Positions 1 to 8,458 of a stretch of DNA of 60,887 bases are shown piece after piece. Each line of letters begins with the position of its first letter. Position 1 is the first letter of the stretch. A model generated the notes under the pieces. That model ran no database searches. It saw only the letters and a program-made list of their open reading frames with translations, and had not been told where the DNA came from. Made by a program: the position numbers and the translations under genes. This stretch comes from Candidatus Gallibacteroides avistercoris (GTDB taxonomy: Bacteria > Bacteroidota > Bacteroidia > Bacteroidales > CHK158-818): positions 1 through 60,887 of the forward strand of contig DVNA01000111.1 in assembly GCA_018714665.1 (NCBI GenBank), given 5' to 3'.

Positions 1-215
1 TATACCAGATACGGAGTAACGGTTACAATCGCTTTTTTGTTGAAATACTTGGCAGGGAATTTTCCTGTAATAGTAGCAGCAACTTCGCCACCCACCACTT
101 CAAGCGGATTGGGGTTTACAGTAAAATAGTCTGCTGACAAGGGGCCCATTTTTTTACAGCCGGTAAAAACAACCAGCAGGGCCATCAGTAACGGTAAATA
201 AAGTTTTTTACTCAT
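1..215 (-). CDS. Outer-membrane-type lipoprotein, N-terminal fragment (3' end off window)
   Basis: The frame opens with ATG at 213-215 and runs without a stop to the window edge, giving about 71 residues. It begins with a basic stretch, a hydrophobic segment and the lipobox FTGC with the cysteine at residue 20, so it should be a lipid-anchored envelope protein. The next residues (KKMGPLSADYF, then a VNPNPLEVVGG motif and a KKAIVTVTPYL strand) look like the start of a beta-rich domain. From memory, Bacteroidales have long lipoproteins with this opening followed by TPR or OmpA-like parts, but the rest lies outside the window so no function is assigned. Confidence 0.7.
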   Translation of the reverse strand, partial: MSKKLYLPLLMALLVVFTGCKKMGPLSADYFTVNPNPLEVVGGEVAATITGKFPAKYFNKKAIVTVTPYLV

Positions 216-581
216 AACTAAGTTGTTTATTTTGGTTATACTTCTTTGTTTTTTATATTTCATAACTTTGGCGGCAAAAGTAATACTATATTTTTAATTT
301 AGTATCTAATTAGCAAAAAAATAAATCTATTTTTCTTTCTCTATTAGAAAATATTTACACATTCAAAGCTACAAAGATAATTAATTCTCTAACAAATAAA
401 ATCTTAATACGTTTTTTTTGTTAAAAAAAGTGGCAATCGAAGAAGAAATTACCTCCTTTTATTTTTATTTTTTCACACCTGAATCGGTCTTATTCACAAA
501 CCACAAATCTCTTATTCAAATTTTCATTTGTCCATTCAACCCACATTCAGGCTATCAAAATATATATCTCAAACAAGAGGC
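216..581. other. AT-rich intergenic region between the lipoprotein gene and xerD
   Basis: This stretch separates the start of the lipoprotein gene from the stop of xerD. It is AT-rich, holds a candidate promoter for the lipoprotein gene at 275-282, and shows no convincing coding frame or strong hairpin. Short open frames here lack homology that I recognise. Confidence 0.6.
275..282 (-). promoter_or_regulatory. Candidate -7 box (TACTTTTG) for the lipoprotein gene
   Basis: On the minus strand the bases read TACTTTTG, a full match to the Bacteroidota -7 consensus TAnnTTTG, about 60 nt upstream of the lipoprotein ATG. I see no clear TTTG at the expected -33 distance, so this is only moderately supported. 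Confidence 0.4.
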
Positions 582-1487
582 TTATTTGCGTGCATTACGC
601 GGATGGTGGGTCAGAATCTCACTTCTCAGGTAATCTTTGTCCAGATGTACATATATCTCCGTAGTTTTGATGCTTTCATGCCCCAACATCTCTTGAATGG
701 CCCGCAAGTTCGCACCTCCTTCCAACAGGTGTGTGGCAAAGGAGTGCCGGAATGTATGGGGGCTTACCCGCTTATGGATGCCGCAAACCTGACATTGGCG
801 TTTGATAATGGTAAAAATCATCTCCCGCGTCAGTTTCGCCCCTCTCCGGTTTAAAAAAAGAATATCTTCGTTCCCCTTTTTAATATCCAACCGATTTCTG
901 TCATACAGGTATAAAGAGATCGCTTTCCGGGCCGGGACAGACAAAGGGACCAACCGCTGTTTGTTCCCTTTACCCTCCACCAGAATAAATTCCTCGTCCA
1001 TATATACCTGCGAAATTTTGAGATTGACCAGTTCGGACACCCGTAATCCGCATCCATACAGCACCTCAAAAATAGCCCGGTTACGCTGGTCTTCGGCCTT
1101 GCCTTCATTAAACGAGCCGATCAGGGTCTCGACCTCCTGTACCGTCAGGACCTGGGGCAAATGCATCCCGGTCTTAGGTGTTTCCAACAATTCCGAAGGA
1201 TCAGCTGTTATGATACGCTCCATCTGCAAATATTGGAAAAACGATTTGATGCCGGATACCACCCTGGCTTGCGAACGGGCAGAAATGCCCAGCACGTGCA
1301 ACTGCTCCATAAACAAAAGCAGGTCTTCATACCGTACCGACGTGATCAGAATCTTTCTCTCTTCCAGATAATCGTACAGTTTTTTCACATCATTGCGGTA
1401 TGCTTCGATGGTATTTTCAGAAAGACCTTTTTCCAACGCCAAGAAAGAAAGGAAATTTTTTATCAACCCTTTTTCTACAAGTATCAT
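582..1487 (-). CDS. xerD: Site-specific tyrosine recombinase XerD
   Basis: Tyrosine recombinase of 301 residues, the usual XerC/XerD size, which resolves chromosome dimers at dif near the terminus with its partner. Residues 1-95 are the SAM-like core-binding domain (opening LIKNFLSFLALEKGLSENT). The catalytic domain has the full set: R149 in GCGLRVSEL, K173 in EGKGNKQR, H244 and R247 in HTFRHSFATH, H270 in LGHESI and Y279. It stands alone, unlike many integrases next to mobile genes, and its length and N-terminus fit the housekeeping Xer enzymes. XerD is preferred over XerC on overall look; the two are not easy to separate by eye. Confidence 0.88.
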   Translation of the reverse strand: MILVEKGLIKNFLSFLALEKGLSENTIEAYRNDVKKLYDYLEERKILITSVRYEDLLLFMEQLHVLGISARSQARVVSGIKSFFQYLQMERIITADPSELLETPKTGMHLPQVLTVQEVETLIGSFNEGKAEDQRNRAIFEVLYGCGLRVSELVNLKISQVYMDEEFILVEGKGNKQRLVPLSVPARKAISLYLYDRNRLDIKKGNEDILFLNRRGAKLTREMIFTIIKRQCQVCGIHKRVSPHTFRHSFATHLLEGGANLRAIQEMLGHESIKTTEIYVHLDKDYLRSEILTHHPRNARK

Positions 1488-1518
1488 AAAAAAGCTATTA
1501 CCGTACCGTAAATTTTAC

Positions 1519-1526
1519 TACTTTTG
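1519..1526 (+). promoter_or_regulatory. Candidate -7 box (TACTTTTG) for aroQ-pyk
   Basis: TACTTTTG lies about 210 nt upstream of the aroQ start in the divergent xerD/aroQ gap. It matches the -7 consensus but has no obvious -33 box and implies a long leader of about 200 nt. Confidence 0.3.
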
Positions 1527-1558
1527 CAGCGGATTTACATACGACCCGCAGCCTTGTA

Positions 1559-1566
1559 CAAAGATA
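1559..1566 (-). promoter_or_regulatory. Candidate -7 box (TATCTTTG) for xerD
   Basis: Minus-strand TATCTTTG sits about 70 nt upstream of the xerD start, with a TTG 17 nt further upstream. It faces away from the candidate aroQ promoter at 1519-1526. Confidence 0.45.
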
Positions 1567-1734
1567 GGGAATCCAGGAAAAAACAAGTTATAAAGATTTT
1601 AAAATTACCCCTATTTTCCCTCGTGTCATAAACAGAACAATACCAAAACGGGTTACATAATAAAGATCCGATGGCTTGACCATTCAAACCTTGGAGAAGG
1701 TAACCTCAACCAAATAGAATAATAGAGTAGATTT

Positions 1735-2154
1735 ATGAAGATTCTGATTATTAACGGTCCAAACCTGAACCTGCTGGGCAAACGGGAACGATCGGTTTAC
1801 GGGGACAGCTCCTTTGAAACGTATCTATCCAAGCTCCGCGCACAATATCCCCGACATCAAATCGACTACTTCCAATCAAACATCGAAGGGGAGTTGATCA
1901 ATGCCATCCACGAAAACGGATTCGGTCAGGTAAACGGTATTATTCTGAATGCCGGTGCCTATACGCACACTTCCATTGCTCTCTCCGATGCCATTCGGTC
2001 CGTTACCGTACCGGTCGTAGAGGTTCACATTTCCAACATCCATGCCCGTGAATCCTACCGCCACGTATCGATGATCGCCGCCGCCTGCAAAGGTTCTATT
2101 ATCGGGTTCGGGCTCGACTCGTATCGACTGGCCCTTGAAGCCCTATCTTTCTAA
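1735..2154 (+). CDS. aroQ: 3-dehydroquinate dehydratase, type II
   Basis: Third step of the shikimate pathway, 3-dehydroquinate to 3-dehydroshikimate, by a cytosolic dodecamer. The 139-residue length is standard for type II enzymes. The active-site loop follows the opening INGPNLNLLGKRE and leads to Y22; H103 lies in the NIHARES motif and the NAGAYTHTS substrate loop is intact at 72-80. The gene is followed after 25 nt by pyk and is probably co-transcribed with it and the methyltransferase beyond, all on the plus strand. Confidence 0.95.
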   Translation: MKILIINGPNLNLLGKRERSVYGDSSFETYLSKLRAQYPRHQIDYFQSNIEGELINAIHENGFGQVNGIILNAGAYTHTSIALSDAIRSVTVPVVEVHISNIHARESYRHVSMIAAACKGSIIGFGLDSYRLALEALSF

Positions 2155-2179
2155 ATAACATTTAAATACCTCTATTTTT

Positions 2180-3649
2180 ATGCCTAAATATACCAAAATT
2201 GTTGCCACCGTTTCAGACAAACGCTGCGATGTACCCTTCATCCAGGCGTTATACGAAAACGGGATGAATGTAGTCCGCATGAACTCTGCCCACCTGGATG
2301 CAGAAGGATTCGATAAAATCATCACCAATGTACGTGCCGTATCCAACAAGATAGCCATCCTGATGGATACCAAAGGTCCCGAAATGCGCACCACGGCTAT
2401 CGCCAATGATGGAAAAATTTCCTTCTCGACAGGCGATACAATCAAGGTAGTAGGAAATCCTGCACAACCGACCACCTCGGCCTGCATTGCCATCTCATAC
2501 CCCCAATTCGTCCACGACCTGTCGGTAGGAAGCCTGTTGCTGATTGACGACGGAGAGCTGGAATTCAGGGTCATTGAAAAACAGGAGGATTACCTCGTTT
2601 GCGAATCGCTGAACGAAGGAGAGCTGGGTTCGCGCAAAAGTGTCAATGTACCCGGCGTCCGCATCAACCTGCCAGCCTTGACCGAGCGGGACAAGAAAAA
2701 CATTCTGTATGCCATCGAGCACAAAATAGATTTTATCGCACACTCGTTCGTGCGCAACAAACAAGACATCCTGGATATCCAGGAGATACTCGATCGTCAC
2801 AACAGCCCCATTCAGATCATCGCCAAAATAGAGAACCAGGAAGGGGTGGACAATATCGACGAGATTTTAGATGTAGCCTACGGCGTAATGGTAGCCCGCG
2901 GCGACTTGGGCATCGAAATCCCCCAGGAAAAGATTCCGGGCATACAGCGTATACTGATTAAGAAATGTGTCTTGAAAAAGAAACCAGTTATCGTGGCCAC
3001 GCAGATGTTGCACTCGATGATCAAAAATCCCCGCCCCACCCGGGCCGAAGTAACCGACATCGCCAATGCCATCTACTACCGTACCGACGCCCTGATGCTG
3101 AGTGGAGAAACCGCTTACGGAAAATATCCGGTAGAGGCCATCGCCACCATGTCCAAAATAGCCGAGGAGGCCGAAAAGACAAAACTATCGGACAACGACA
3201 TACGCGTGGTCATATCCAGCAACGACCTCGATGTTACCTCTTTCCTGGCTAAACAGGCCGTAAAAGCGTCTGTCAAGCTGAATGTGGGCGCCATTATCAC
3301 CGACAGTTATTCCGGCCGTACCGCCCGCTACCTGGCCGCCTACCGGGGCAAGCACCCCGTTTTTGCCATCTGTTACAACGAAAACGTGATGCGCCAGCTG
3401 GCTCTGTCGTACGGAATCTTTCCGATATTTTTGGCAGAAACGCCCACCACACGAGAATACCTGTACAAAGGACTCAACAAACTCCTGCAAAAAAAGCTGC
3501 TCACCACTGACGAACTTATCGCCTACGTAGGAGGAGCCTTCGGCGAAAAGGGAGGAACAACTTTCCTCGAAATCAACCAAGTAGGGAAAATATTGAGTTC
3601 ATACGACAAATACCTCATCCCTAACCTCGAAGAGTCCGAAAAAAAATAG
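2180..3649 (+). CDS. pyk: Pyruvate kinase
   Basis: Last step of glycolysis: phosphoenolpyruvate plus ADP to pyruvate plus ATP. At 489 residues it is a typical bacterial enzyme. Visible motifs include the N-terminal RMNSAHLD, the phosphate/K+ region MDTKGPEMRT, the catalytic lysine stretch IIAKIENQEGVDNIDEI, VMVARGDLGIE, and the ATQMLHSM loop followed by PTRAEVTDIANA and SGETAYGKYPVEA. A C-terminal allosteric-type domain follows from about residue 350. It sits 25 nt after aroQ and 12 nt before the methyltransferase gene, so the three are likely one transcript. Confidence 0.96.
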   Translation: MPKYTKIVATVSDKRCDVPFIQALYENGMNVVRMNSAHLDAEGFDKIITNVRAVSNKIAILMDTKGPEMRTTAIANDGKISFSTGDTIKVVGNPAQPTTSACIAISYPQFVHDLSVGSLLLIDDGELEFRVIEKQEDYLVCESLNEGELGSRKSVNVPGVRINLPALTERDKKNILYAIEHKIDFIAHSFVRNKQDILDIQEILDRHNSPIQIIAKIENQEGVDNIDEILDVAYGVMVARGDLGIEIPQEKIPGIQRILIKKCVLKKKPVIVATQMLHSMIKNPRPTRAEVTDIANAIYYRTDALMLSGETAYGKYPVEAIATMSKIAEEAEKTKLSDNDIRVVISSNDLDVTSFLAKQAVKASVKLNVGAIITDSYSGRTARYLAAYRGKHPVFAICYNENVMRQLALSYGIFPIFLAETPTTREYLYKGLNKLLQKKLLTTDELIAYVGGAFGEKGGTTFLEINQVGKILSSYDKYLIPNLEESEKK

Positions 3650-3661
3650 GGAATACCCGTT

Positions 3662-4294
3662 ATGGAACAGGAACTGGAACAGTACATCCTCCATCACATC
3701 GACAACGAAGGACAACTGCTTTCGCAGCTCAACCGCGATACCCATGTCAATCTGCTTCGCCCCCGAATGTTGTCCGGACATCTGCAAGGGCGGATTCTTA
3801 AAATGATTTGCCGGATGATTTCGCCCGTCCGGATTCTGGAACTGGGTACCTTTACCGGGTATTCCGCCCTGTGCATGGCCGAAGCGTTGCCGGACAACGG
3901 AGAGTTGCATACCATCGAAATAGACGACGAACTGGAAACGTTCATCCTGAAATATTTCGACCGCTCGCCATACCGCGACCGCATCCACCTGCACATCGGA
4001 GATGCCCGCGAGGTAGTTCCCCAGCTCGACGGGCCCTTCGACATGGTCTTCATTGACGCCAACAAGCGGCTCTACTGTGACTATTACGACCTTGTTTTCG
4101 ACAAGGTACGGCCGGGCGGATTCATCCTGGCCGACAATACCCTCTGGGACGGAAAAATTCTGCAACCGCCTCTTCCCAGCGATGCACAGACCATCGGGAT
4201 CATGCGTTTCAACGAAAAGATAGCCGCCGATACCCGTGTAGAGAAAGTCATCCTCCCCCTTCGGGACGGACTGACCCTCATTTACAAAAAATAA
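3662..4294 (+). CDS. SAM-dependent O-methyltransferase, catechol/caffeoyl-CoA OMT-like
   Basis: Class I methyltransferase of 210 residues. The SAM-binding motif ILELGTFTGYSALCMAEAL is at about 57-75, the acidic residue after strand 2 is in HTIEIDDE, and FIDANKRLYCDYYD plus ADNTLWDGK match the metal and substrate region of the small O-methyltransferases (COMT family). Substrate cannot be read from the sequence; homologues may act on catechols or on modified tRNA (TrmR-like). It follows pyk by 12 nt and is probably in its operon. Confidence 0.85.
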   Translation: MEQELEQYILHHIDNEGQLLSQLNRDTHVNLLRPRMLSGHLQGRILKMICRMISPVRILELGTFTGYSALCMAEALPDNGELHTIEIDDELETFILKYFDRSPYRDRIHLHIGDAREVVPQLDGPFDMVFIDANKRLYCDYYDLVFDKVRPGGFILADNTLWDGKILQPPLPSDAQTIGIMRFNEKIAADTRVEKVILPLRDGLTLIYKK

Positions 4295-4341
4295 AATCTG
4301 CAACTATCCCGCCCAAAATAGGCCGTTTAAGAAAAAAAACG

Positions 4342-4349
4342 TATTTTTG
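4342..4349 (+). promoter_or_regulatory. Candidate -7 box (TATTTTTG) for rbfA
   Basis: TATTTTTG lies about 72 nt upstream of the rbfA ATG. Transcription would begin near 4356, immediately before the hairpin at 4363-4391. No good -33 TTTG is seen at 19-21 nt. Confidence 0.4.
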
Positions 4350-4362
4350 GACAACAATATCC

Positions 4363-4391
4363 GCTTCTGTTCCGTTAAACGGAGCAGAAGC
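4363..4391 (+). other. 13-bp hairpin in the rbfA leader
   Basis: Bases 4363-4375 pair with 4379-4391 (12 Watson-Crick pairs and one G-T) around a three-base TAA loop. No T-run follows, so it is a weak terminator candidate; it lies just after the inferred rbfA start of transcription and could be a leader structure. Confidence 0.6.
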
Positions 4392-4420
4392 CTATTTATA
4401 ACGCCATAAAACCGACAAAC

Positions 4421-4756
4421 ATGGAAACTACCCGCCAAAATAAGATCGCACGGTTGTTGCAAAAAGAGTTAAGCGACATCTTCCTGGGTGAAACCCGCAA
4501 GACCCACGGTATACTCATTTCGGTAAGCGCCGTACGCATCAGTCCCGATTTGAGCATCGCCAAGGTCTATTTAAGCATCTTCCCTTCCGAAAAAGCACAA
4601 GAGATCCTGAGCTCCATCCAGAACAACGCCAAACAGGTCCGTTACGACCTGGCGCAACGGGTACGGATGCAGCTGCGCAAAATTCCCGAATTGTCATTCT
4701 TCATTGACGATTCACTCGATTACATCGAAAAAATAGACGCGTTGCTCCACCCATAA
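4421..4756 (+). CDS. rbfA: 30S ribosome-binding factor RbfA
   Basis: Small KH-fold protein of 111 residues that assists late maturation of 16S rRNA in the 30S subunit. It opens with the family's conserved pattern (TTRQNKIARLLQKELSDIF), continues with ISVSAVRISPDLSIAKVYLS, and ends with the IPELSFFIDDSLDYIEKID region that marks the family's C-terminus. Length is normal. It lies 23 nt before an FtsX-like permease gene; this pairing is common in Bacteroidota as I recall. The leader holds a strong hairpin and RbfA is a known cold-shock protein in Escherichia coli. Confidence 0.93.
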   Translation: METTRQNKIARLLQKELSDIFLGETRKTHGILISVSAVRISPDLSIAKVYLSIFPSEKAQEILSSIQNNAKQVRYDLAQRVRMQLRKIPELSFFIDDSLDYIEKIDALLHP

Positions 4757-4779
4757 ACCACCAACCTTTTCGGAGCCGG

Positions 4780-6003
4780 ATGAACCTACCTCTCAAAATA
4801 GCCAAACGCTACCTGGTATCTAAAAAATCGCACAGCGTCATCAATATCATCTCGCTGGTATCTGTATGCGGCATAGCCATCGCCTCGATGGCATTGGTGT
4901 GCGTTTTGTCGGTATTCAACGGATTTCAGGACTTGATAGCATCGTTGTTCTCGACCATCGATCCGCAAATCAAGGTAATACCCATCCAGGGAAAAACGTT
5001 CGACGCTTCTGACCCGGCCATCCAAGAAATGGCACAATGGCCTGAAATAGCCCAAATATCGCCCGTTATAGAAGAAAACGTGTTGCTGATTTACGGCGAC
5101 CGACAGGTCCCCGCCCTGCTCAAAGGGGTAACCAACCAGTACGAAAAACAAACCCGCATCGACGACATCATCATAGACGGACATTTCCTCCTGCACGACA
5201 CCGTTACCGATTACGCCACCATAGGGGTCGGACTGGCCAACTCGTTGGCTACCGGTGCCGGATTCAGGCGACCACTCATGGCATACGTACCCAAACGGAA
5301 AGCCCGTATCAACATGGCCAATCCCTCCTCCTCGCTATCCTCGGGAAGACTCTTTATGACAGCTGTATTCCGGGTAAATCAGGCCGAATACGATGACCAG
5401 CTGGCCATTGTACCCATCGACTTCGCCCGCCGGTTATTCGATTATACCACCGAGGCGTCGGCCCTTGAAATCACCTTGCAGAAAAATGCCAACGAAGCCA
5501 ATATCATGGAACGCATCCAAGGACAATTGGGCGACAACTTCGAGGTAAAAAACAGAATAGAGCAAAAAGAGGCCTCGTTCAAGATGGTACAGATAGAGAA
5601 ATGGATGTCGTACCTCATTTTGGGATTTATCCTGATGATTGCCTCGTTCAACGCCATCGGTTCGCTCTCGATGCTGATTATCGACAAAAAGGCAGATATC
5701 GACACACTAAAAAGTTTAGGAGCAGACAACCGGCTCATCTCCCGCATCTTCTTGACCGAGGGGTGGCTTATCTCCGCCGTAGGGGCCGTAACGGGTATTA
5801 TCATAGGGATTTTGCTGTGCTGGGGACAACAGACCTTCGGCTGGATCAAACTGGGAGAGATGTCCGAAGCCTTCATCATCGAGGCCTATCCCGTCTCCGT
5901 CCAGCTGCTCGACATTGCAGCGGTACTGGCCCTGGTGCTTCTCCTGGGATTCTTTACGGCATGGTATCCGGTAAGATACCTGAAAAACATCTGGATGAAA
6001 TAG
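4780..6003 (+). CDS. FtsX/LolC-E-like ABC transporter permease
   Basis: Inner-membrane protein of 407 residues with one N-terminal transmembrane helix (about 21-45), a large periplasmic domain (about 46-270) of the MacB_PCD type, and three C-terminal helices (about 277-400) of the FtsX type. This layout matches LolC/LolE, which extract lipoproteins from the inner membrane with the ATPase LolD. The N-terminal LKIAKRYLVSKKSHSVINII and VCGIAIASMALVCVLSVFNG are typical of the Bacteroidota LolE-like group. No ATPase gene is adjacent. The gene ends at a bidirectional terminator shared with pnp. Confidence 0.85.
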   Translation: MNLPLKIAKRYLVSKKSHSVINIISLVSVCGIAIASMALVCVLSVFNGFQDLIASLFSTIDPQIKVIPIQGKTFDASDPAIQEMAQWPEIAQISPVIEENVLLIYGDRQVPALLKGVTNQYEKQTRIDDIIIDGHFLLHDTVTDYATIGVGLANSLATGAGFRRPLMAYVPKRKARINMANPSSSLSSGRLFMTAVFRVNQAEYDDQLAIVPIDFARRLFDYTTEASALEITLQKNANEANIMERIQGQLGDNFEVKNRIEQKEASFKMVQIEKWMSYLILGFILMIASFNAIGSLSMLIIDKKADIDTLKSLGADNRLISRIFLTEGWLISAVGAVTGIIIGILLCWGQQTFGWIKLGEMSEAFIIEAYPVSVQLLDIAAVLALVLLLGFFTAWYPVRYLKNIWMK

Positions 6004-6054
6004 ACATTCCTGTCCCGACTCCTCCCTCAATTACCGATGCACAAATTTTAGAAA

Positions 6055-6092
6055 CAAAAAAACAGCCCGTTCCAAGAACAGGCTGTTTTTTT
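6055..6092. terminator. Bidirectional terminator between the FtsX-like permease and pnp
   Basis: A GC-containing hairpin (AACAGCC...GGCTGTT with inner GTTC/GAAC pairing) flanked by A-runs on the left and T-runs on the right, so it can end transcripts from both the plus-strand permease and the minus-strand pnp gene. Confidence 0.88.
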
Positions 6093-6113
6093 AGATTGTT
6101 TCCGAAATATTTA

Positions 6114-8339
6114 TTACTCTTCGGTCTCTTTGCTTTCTTTATTCTCCTTGTTTTCCTTGCGGTTGTCTCTGCGACCTTTGCGGTCGTGCTTTTCTCCGCC
6201 CTTGTTTTCGCGTTCGGCACGCGGAGGACGCGGCGTAAGCGCCTTCATCGACAAGCGGAATTTTCCGGTCTTCTTATCTATTTCAATCAGTTTGACCGTT
6301 ACCTCATCACCTTCCTTGATTCCGGAATTTTCCATGTTATCGATACGATCCCAACTGATTTCCGAAATATGCAACAGGCCGTCTTTTCCGGGCAAGAATT
6401 CAACAAAAGCACCGAATGCCATGATGTTCTTGACAATCCCCTTATAGACCTCTCCCTCTTCTGGAACAGCAATAATCGCCTTGATCTTGGCCATGGCACA
6501 TTCAATGGCATCGCGACCCGGTGCACACACCTCTACGCGTCCGCCGTTGTCCACTTCGTCAATGGTAACAATGGCACCGCTTTCTTCCTGAATCCCCTGG
6601 ATCACTTTTCCGCCCGGGCCGATGATGGCACCGATCATATCTTTGGGAACCATGATCACCTCGATGCGCGGAGCGTGCGGTTTCAGTTCGGGACGCGGAG
6701 CCGGGAGGGTTTCCAGAATCTTTCCGAGAATATGCAGACGTCCTTCGCGGGCCTGAGCCAACGCTTTTTCCAGAATTTCATAAGAAAGACCGTCTACTTT
6801 AATATCCATTTGGGTAGCAGTAATACCGTCTTTGGTACCGGTAACCTTGAAGTCCATATCTCCCAAATGGTCTTCATCGCCGAGGATGTCTGAAAGAACG
6901 GCAAATTTTTCGTTCCCTTTATCGGTAATAAGCCCCATGGCGATACCGGAAACCGGTTTCTTAATCTGGATACCGGCATCCATCAACGCCAACGTACCGG
7001 CACAAACGGTTGCCATGGAGGAGGATCCGTTCGATTCCAGAATATCCGAAACGATGCGGATAACATAAGGATTATCGTCGGGCAACATCCGTTTCAAGGC
7101 GCGGTGTGCCAGGTTTCCATGCCCGATTTCCCGACGGCCTACGCCTCTTACCGGACGGGCCTCTCCCGTGGAGAAGGGCGGGAAGTTATAATGCAGCATG
7201 AATCGTTCTCTTCCTTGATTCAGGGCATCGTCTATAATCTTTTCATCCAATTTGGTCCCGAGCGTAACGGTTGACAACGATTGTGTCTCACCACGCGTAA
7301 AGATAGAGGAGCCGTGTGCTCCGGGCAGATAACCCACTTCGCTCCAAATGGGACGAATCTGGGTGGTGGTACGTCCGTCCAAACGTTTGCCTTCGTCCAG
7401 AATACTGCGACGCATGGCCTCTTTTTCCACTTCGTGATAATAACGGGACACCAAACCCTTCTTCTCTTCTGCCACTTCGGGATCCATGGCTGCCAGATAC
7501 TCTTCTTCGATGGCGGCAAAGGCTTCGGTACGCGCGTGTTTGTTCGGATTGCACGAGGTGGCTACGGCGTAAGCCTTGTCATAACATTTTTCCCAAATAT
7601 CTTTGCGCAACTCTTCGTCGTTTTCTTCATGACAATAGGTACGCTTCACGGTAGAGCCCACCTCTTGGGCCAATTCTATCTGGGCCTGGCACTGAATCTT
7701 AATGGCTTCATGGGCAAATTTCAAGGCTTCGAGCAGCTCTGCTTCCGAAACTTCGTTCATTTCGCCCTCTACCATCATGATGTTGTCGATGGTAGCACCT
7801 ACCATCAATTCGATATCGGCCCGTTCTGTCTCTTCAAAAGTAGGGTTGATTTTGAACTCTCCGTCGATGCGGGCAACACGTACTTCGGAGATAGGCCCGT
7901 TAAAGGGGATATCCGATACGGCCAAAGCCGCCGATGCAGCCAATCCGGCCAAAGCATCCGGCATATCTTTGCCGTCGGCAGAATAGAGGGTTATGTTTAC
8001 ATATACTTCTGCATGAAAATCGTCGGGGAACAAGGGACGCAAGGCCCGATCGACCAACCGGCACGTCAGGATTTCCGAGTCGGAAGCCCGCCCTTCCCTG
8101 CGGGTAAAACCTCCGGGGAAACGGCCAAATGCCGAGAATTTTTCTTTGTACTCTACTTGCAGGGGCATAAAATCCGTACCGGGTACAGCATCTTTTGCCG
8201 CTACGACCGTGGCCAACAACATGGTATCGCCCATGCGCACCATGACAGCTCCATCCGCCTGTTTGGCCAGTTTTCCTGTTTCAATCGTAATGGTTCTTCC
8301 GTCGGCCATTTCGATTGTCTTCACAATAGGATTAATCAT
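6114..8339 (-). CDS. pnp: Polyribonucleotide nucleotidyltransferase (PNPase)
   Basis: Phosphorolytic 3'-5' exoribonuclease of mRNA decay, 741 residues. Two RNase PH domains are visible: the first with FGRFPGGFTRREGRASDSE, the second with HYNFPPFSTGEARPVRGVGR and SNGSSSMATVCAGTLALMDA. A KH domain follows (MIGAIIGPGGKVIQGIQEES, about 575-595) and an S1 domain (VYKGIVKNIMAFGAFVEFLP). The last roughly 40 residues are a charged K/E/R/N-rich tail of low complexity, which would extend the RNA-contacting end. It is transcribed alone from a good promoter at 8380-8409. Confidence 0.97.
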   Translation of the reverse strand: MINPIVKTIEMADGRTITIETGKLAKQADGAVMVRMGDTMLLATVVAAKDAVPGTDFMPLQVEYKEKFSAFGRFPGGFTRREGRASDSEILTCRLVDRALRPLFPDDFHAEVYVNITLYSADGKDMPDALAGLAASAALAVSDIPFNGPISEVRVARIDGEFKINPTFEETERADIELMVGATIDNIMMVEGEMNEVSEAELLEALKFAHEAIKIQCQAQIELAQEVGSTVKRTYCHEENDEELRKDIWEKCYDKAYAVATSCNPNKHARTEAFAAIEEEYLAAMDPEVAEEKKGLVSRYYHEVEKEAMRRSILDEGKRLDGRTTTQIRPIWSEVGYLPGAHGSSIFTRGETQSLSTVTLGTKLDEKIIDDALNQGRERFMLHYNFPPFSTGEARPVRGVGRREIGHGNLAHRALKRMLPDDNPYVIRIVSDILESNGSSSMATVCAGTLALMDAGIQIKKPVSGIAMGLITDKGNEKFAVLSDILGDEDHLGDMDFKVTGTKDGITATQMDIKVDGLSYEILEKALAQAREGRLHILGKILETLPAPRPELKPHAPRIEVIMVPKDMIGAIIGPGGKVIQGIQEESGAIVTIDEVDNGGRVEVCAPGRDAIECAMAKIKAIIAVPEEGEVYKGIVKNIMAFGAFVEFLPGKDGLLHISEISWDRIDNMENSGIKEGDEVTVKLIEIDKKTGKFRLSMKALTPRPPRAERENKGGEKHDRKGRRDNRKENKENKESKETEE

Positions 8340-8379
8340 AAAACTTTTTTACTTTTATTCACTTTCTATTCTATCGTTG

Positions 8380-8409
8380 CAAAGATACACAAAGTTTAGT
8401 GGTAACAAG
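8380..8409 (-). promoter_or_regulatory. pnp promoter
   Basis: Minus strand carries TATCTTTG at 8380-8387 and CTTG at 8406-8409, 18 nt apart, close to the Bacteroidota -33/-7 pattern. The predicted transcript starts about 35 nt before the pnp ATG. Confidence 0.6.
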
Positions 8410-8421
8410 GTGAATATAAAA

Positions 8422-8450
8422 GAAAAATGAGCATTTTCATGCTCATTTTT
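8422..8450 (-). terminator. Terminator after the GH3-fold gene
   Basis: Perfect hairpin AAAAATGAGCAT-GAAA-ATGCTCATTTTT followed by a T-rich run on the minus strand, 9 nt past the stop of the GH3-fold gene. Confidence 0.85.
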
Positions 8451-8458
8451 AGGTTATC

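Noticed and set aside
418..854. Two short plus-strand frames in and beside the xerD 3' end
   Set aside because: One lies in AT-rich intergenic DNA and the other mostly opposite xerD; neither shows a protein-like pattern.
582..1487. Tyrosine recombinase as a sign of an integrated element
   Set aside because: Length, N-terminus and the housekeeping setting fit XerD; no attachment-site repeats or mobile genes are next to it.
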